Source: Photobacterium galatheae (GTDB taxonomy: Bacteria; Pseudomonadota; Gammaproteobacteria; Enterobacterales; Vibrionaceae). From it: a stretch of DNA of 54,597 nt. Below the pieces are notes generated by a model. That model ran no database searches. It saw only the letters and a program-made list of their open reading frames with translations, and was not told the DNA's origin. Where the stretch lies: assembly GCF_000695255.1 (NCBI RefSeq), contig NZ_JMIB01000040.1, positions 1 to 54,597 of the forward strand, in the 5' to 3' direction. Made by a program: the position numbers and the translations under genes. Every line of letters begins with the position of its first letter. The stretch's first letter is position 1. Positions 53,457 through 54,597 of this stretch are shown in pieces.

Positions 53457-53471
53457 TGATAATAACTCTCA
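53457..53471. promoter_or_regulatory. Candidate Fur box between irgA and irgB
   Basis: TGATAATAACTCTCA matches the 7-1-7 Fur consensus: left half perfect, right half 5 of 7. It lies immediately upstream of irgA's ribosome binding site, so Fur binding would block transcription or the early leader under iron sufficiency. Confidence 0.6.
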
Positions 53472-53572
53472 AAATCATCTGCATTCTATTGATTAGGATG
53501 GAGAATATAAGCATCAAAGAGTGAATCGTTTGTTCCATATTCTGAACAAATGAACCAGAGGAATCTCAAGCC

Positions 53573-54472
53573 ATGCAAGATTTGGCAACCATCAAAGCCT
53601 TTCATGCCCTTTGTCAGCACCGAAGCCTGACCGCTGCCGCTGAAGCGCTGAATCAACCGAAATCTACCTTCAGTCGACGGATTAGTCAGTTAGAAGCAGA
53701 GCTGGGACAAACGCTCATTGCCCGTCAGGGCAACCGTTTACAGCCGACTGCAGCTGGAAAAATCTTTTTTGAATTCAGTGAACGGATGCTGGCACTTGCC
53801 ACGCAAAGTAAAGAAGCGTTGCAGGCATTCAATGAAAATATTCATGGGCGGCTGAACATTGCTGTGCATACCAGTCTGGTTCGAGGCTGGATGGGTCCGG
53901 TGTTGGACGATTTTCTCAATTGCTATCCGGATATTCACATTCGGTTACATGATCAATATCTGCCGGACATGGAAAATCAGGTCGATCTCATGATCTGGGT
54001 CGGTAAACCACCCAAGAATGATTTTCGTCGGGAGGTGTTAGGCTATTGGCAGTACGGTCTTTATGCGTCTCCTGCTTATCTTGAGTTTGCCGGAACACCC
54101 GAACATCCCAACGATTTACTCACGCACCAGTGGGTGAATCTCAACATGGTGAATGAAAATGGGATTTCCCTGACCAATGGCAACCAGGTGGTCACTTTAC
54201 CGGCAGCCACATCCCGGCTGATCAGCGACAGCGTGGTGTTACAGTCAGATACCATTGTCAAAGGCCACGGCATCGGCTTACTGCCAACCTGGTTTGTACA
54301 TCGCTACAGTCAGTCCCATCCGGGGAATCTGGTCCCATGTCTGCCACAATGGCGGGCAGAGCCAGCCTGTGTTGCCTGTTACTACCCTTCCGGCCGGCCC
54401 CCCGCCAAGCTTCAGGCACTGCTGGAAAAACTTCGGGCACACCGTCCGGCACAGTGGCAAACTTCGTCCTGA
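53573..54472 (+). CDS. irgB: LysR-type activator IrgB
   Basis: 299 residues. N-terminal helix-turn-helix (about 5-62) LATIKAFHALCQHRSLTAAA with KSTFSRRISQLEAELGQTL, then a LysR effector domain. In V. cholerae, IrgB is encoded divergently from irgA and activates it; the length, sequence style and divergent layout here match. AGAGGA lies about 11 nt before the ATG. Iron-dependent control is expected to come through the shared Fur-box region. Confidence 0.92.
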   Translation: MQDLATIKAFHALCQHRSLTAAAEALNQPKSTFSRRISQLEAELGQTLIARQGNRLQPTAAGKIFFEFSERMLALATQSKEALQAFNENIHGRLNIAVHTSLVRGWMGPVLDDFLNCYPDIHIRLHDQYLPDMENQVDLMIWVGKPPKNDFRREVLGYWQYGLYASPAYLEFAGTPEHPNDLLTHQWVNLNMVNENGISLTNGNQVVTLPAATSRLISDSVVLQSDTIVKGHGIGLLPTWFVHRYSQSHPGNLVPCLPQWRAEPACVACYYPSGRPPAKLQALLEKLRAHRPAQWQTSS

Positions 54473-54567
54473 CCACACTCCCATCAGATCATCCTCATCA
54501 GAATGATAAAGACAACCCGAGATTGCTCTGTCTCTTGTTTACATCTGAAAGATCTGGAGACTTTGTC

Positions 54568-54587
54568 ATCCCCGCGCAGGCGGGGAT
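54568..54587. repeat. GC-rich inverted repeat, dispersed-repeat type
   Basis: ATCCCCGC (54568-54575) and GCGGGGAT (54580-54587) flank GCAG, within GTCATCCCCGCGCAGGCG and GGGGATCCAGTGACTT. This resembles the short dispersed repeat seen in many proteobacteria (neisserial dRS3-like form ATTCCC-N-GGGAAT). It is cut by the window edge, so the full element cannot be seen. Confidence 0.65.
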
Positions 54588-54597
54588 CCAGTGACTT

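Noticed and set aside
1..54597. CRISPR array, tRNA, rRNA, complete insertion sequence or prophage
   Set aside because: No spaced direct repeats, cloverleaf genes, ribosomal RNA segments, transposase or phage structural genes were recognised by reading the window.

Overview
The window looks like a chromosomal stretch from a member of the Vibrionaceae (Photobacterium, Grimontia or Vibrio type). The strongest pointer is the divergent pair at the right end, a TonB-dependent receptor and a LysR regulator that match the Vibrio cholerae irgA/irgB arrangement. Other pointers are a multidomain marine chitinase, a RavA/ViaA pair, a YdbH-YnbE-YdbL operon and a moderate base composition. The genus is an inference. 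No rRNA, tRNA, CRISPR array, complete insertion sequence or prophage was recognised.

Left part (1-7 kb): a DJ-1/PfpI protein, a YciH/SUI1 factor, a HAD phosphatase and a secreted retropepsin-like protein. Next comes a small accessory patch holding a tyrosine recombinase and a Fic toxin whose 59-residue YhfG-type antitoxin overlaps it. D-Ala-D-Ala ligase and a SPOR lipoprotein follow.

7-24 kb: a PatZ-type acyl-CoA synthetase/acetyltransferase; a LysR regulator beside a four-gene tripartite exporter operon (TolC, HlyD, two ABC-2 permeases, no ATPase); an NRAMP-like transporter with altered metal-site motifs; the ydbH-ynbE-ydbL envelope lipid-transport operon; a YeiH-type exporter; a 52-residue membrane protein; and a tandem universal stress protein.

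24-40 kb: an 846-residue GH18 chitinase with two chitin-binding and four Ig-like modules, a Ca2+/cation antiporter, DUF4105 and DUF3015 envelope proteins, an NfeD-slipin pair, ViaA-RavA, a membrane diguanylate cyclase, an orphan PstS behind a clear PhoB box, SseA sulfurtransferase, and a short siroheme-synthase-like protein with a decayed methyltransferase end.

40-54.6 kb: a DUF1097 protein divergent from nagZ across a region with an FNR-like box and a perfect palindrome; a TetR regulator with inverted repeats upstream; a 35-residue membrane protein with its own ribosome binding site and terminator; a CDF transporter; thioredoxin 2 with a CAPC site; a lipoprotein; a MOSC protein; a translationally coupled 2-oxoacid dehydrogenase operon (E1 alpha, E1 beta, E2) whose E2 lacks the usual catalytic-motif Asp; a DEAD-box helicase; and irgA/irgB with a Fur-box-like sequence between them. 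The window ends in a GC-rich inverted repeat of the dispersed-repeat kind.

Most of the content is ordinary chromosomal housekeeping and envelope biology. The points most worth a second look are the Fic/YhfG/recombinase patch, the exporter without an ATPase, the altered NRAMP and E2 active-site motifs, the decayed CysG, two unannotated small membrane proteins, and several clean palindromic operator candidates.
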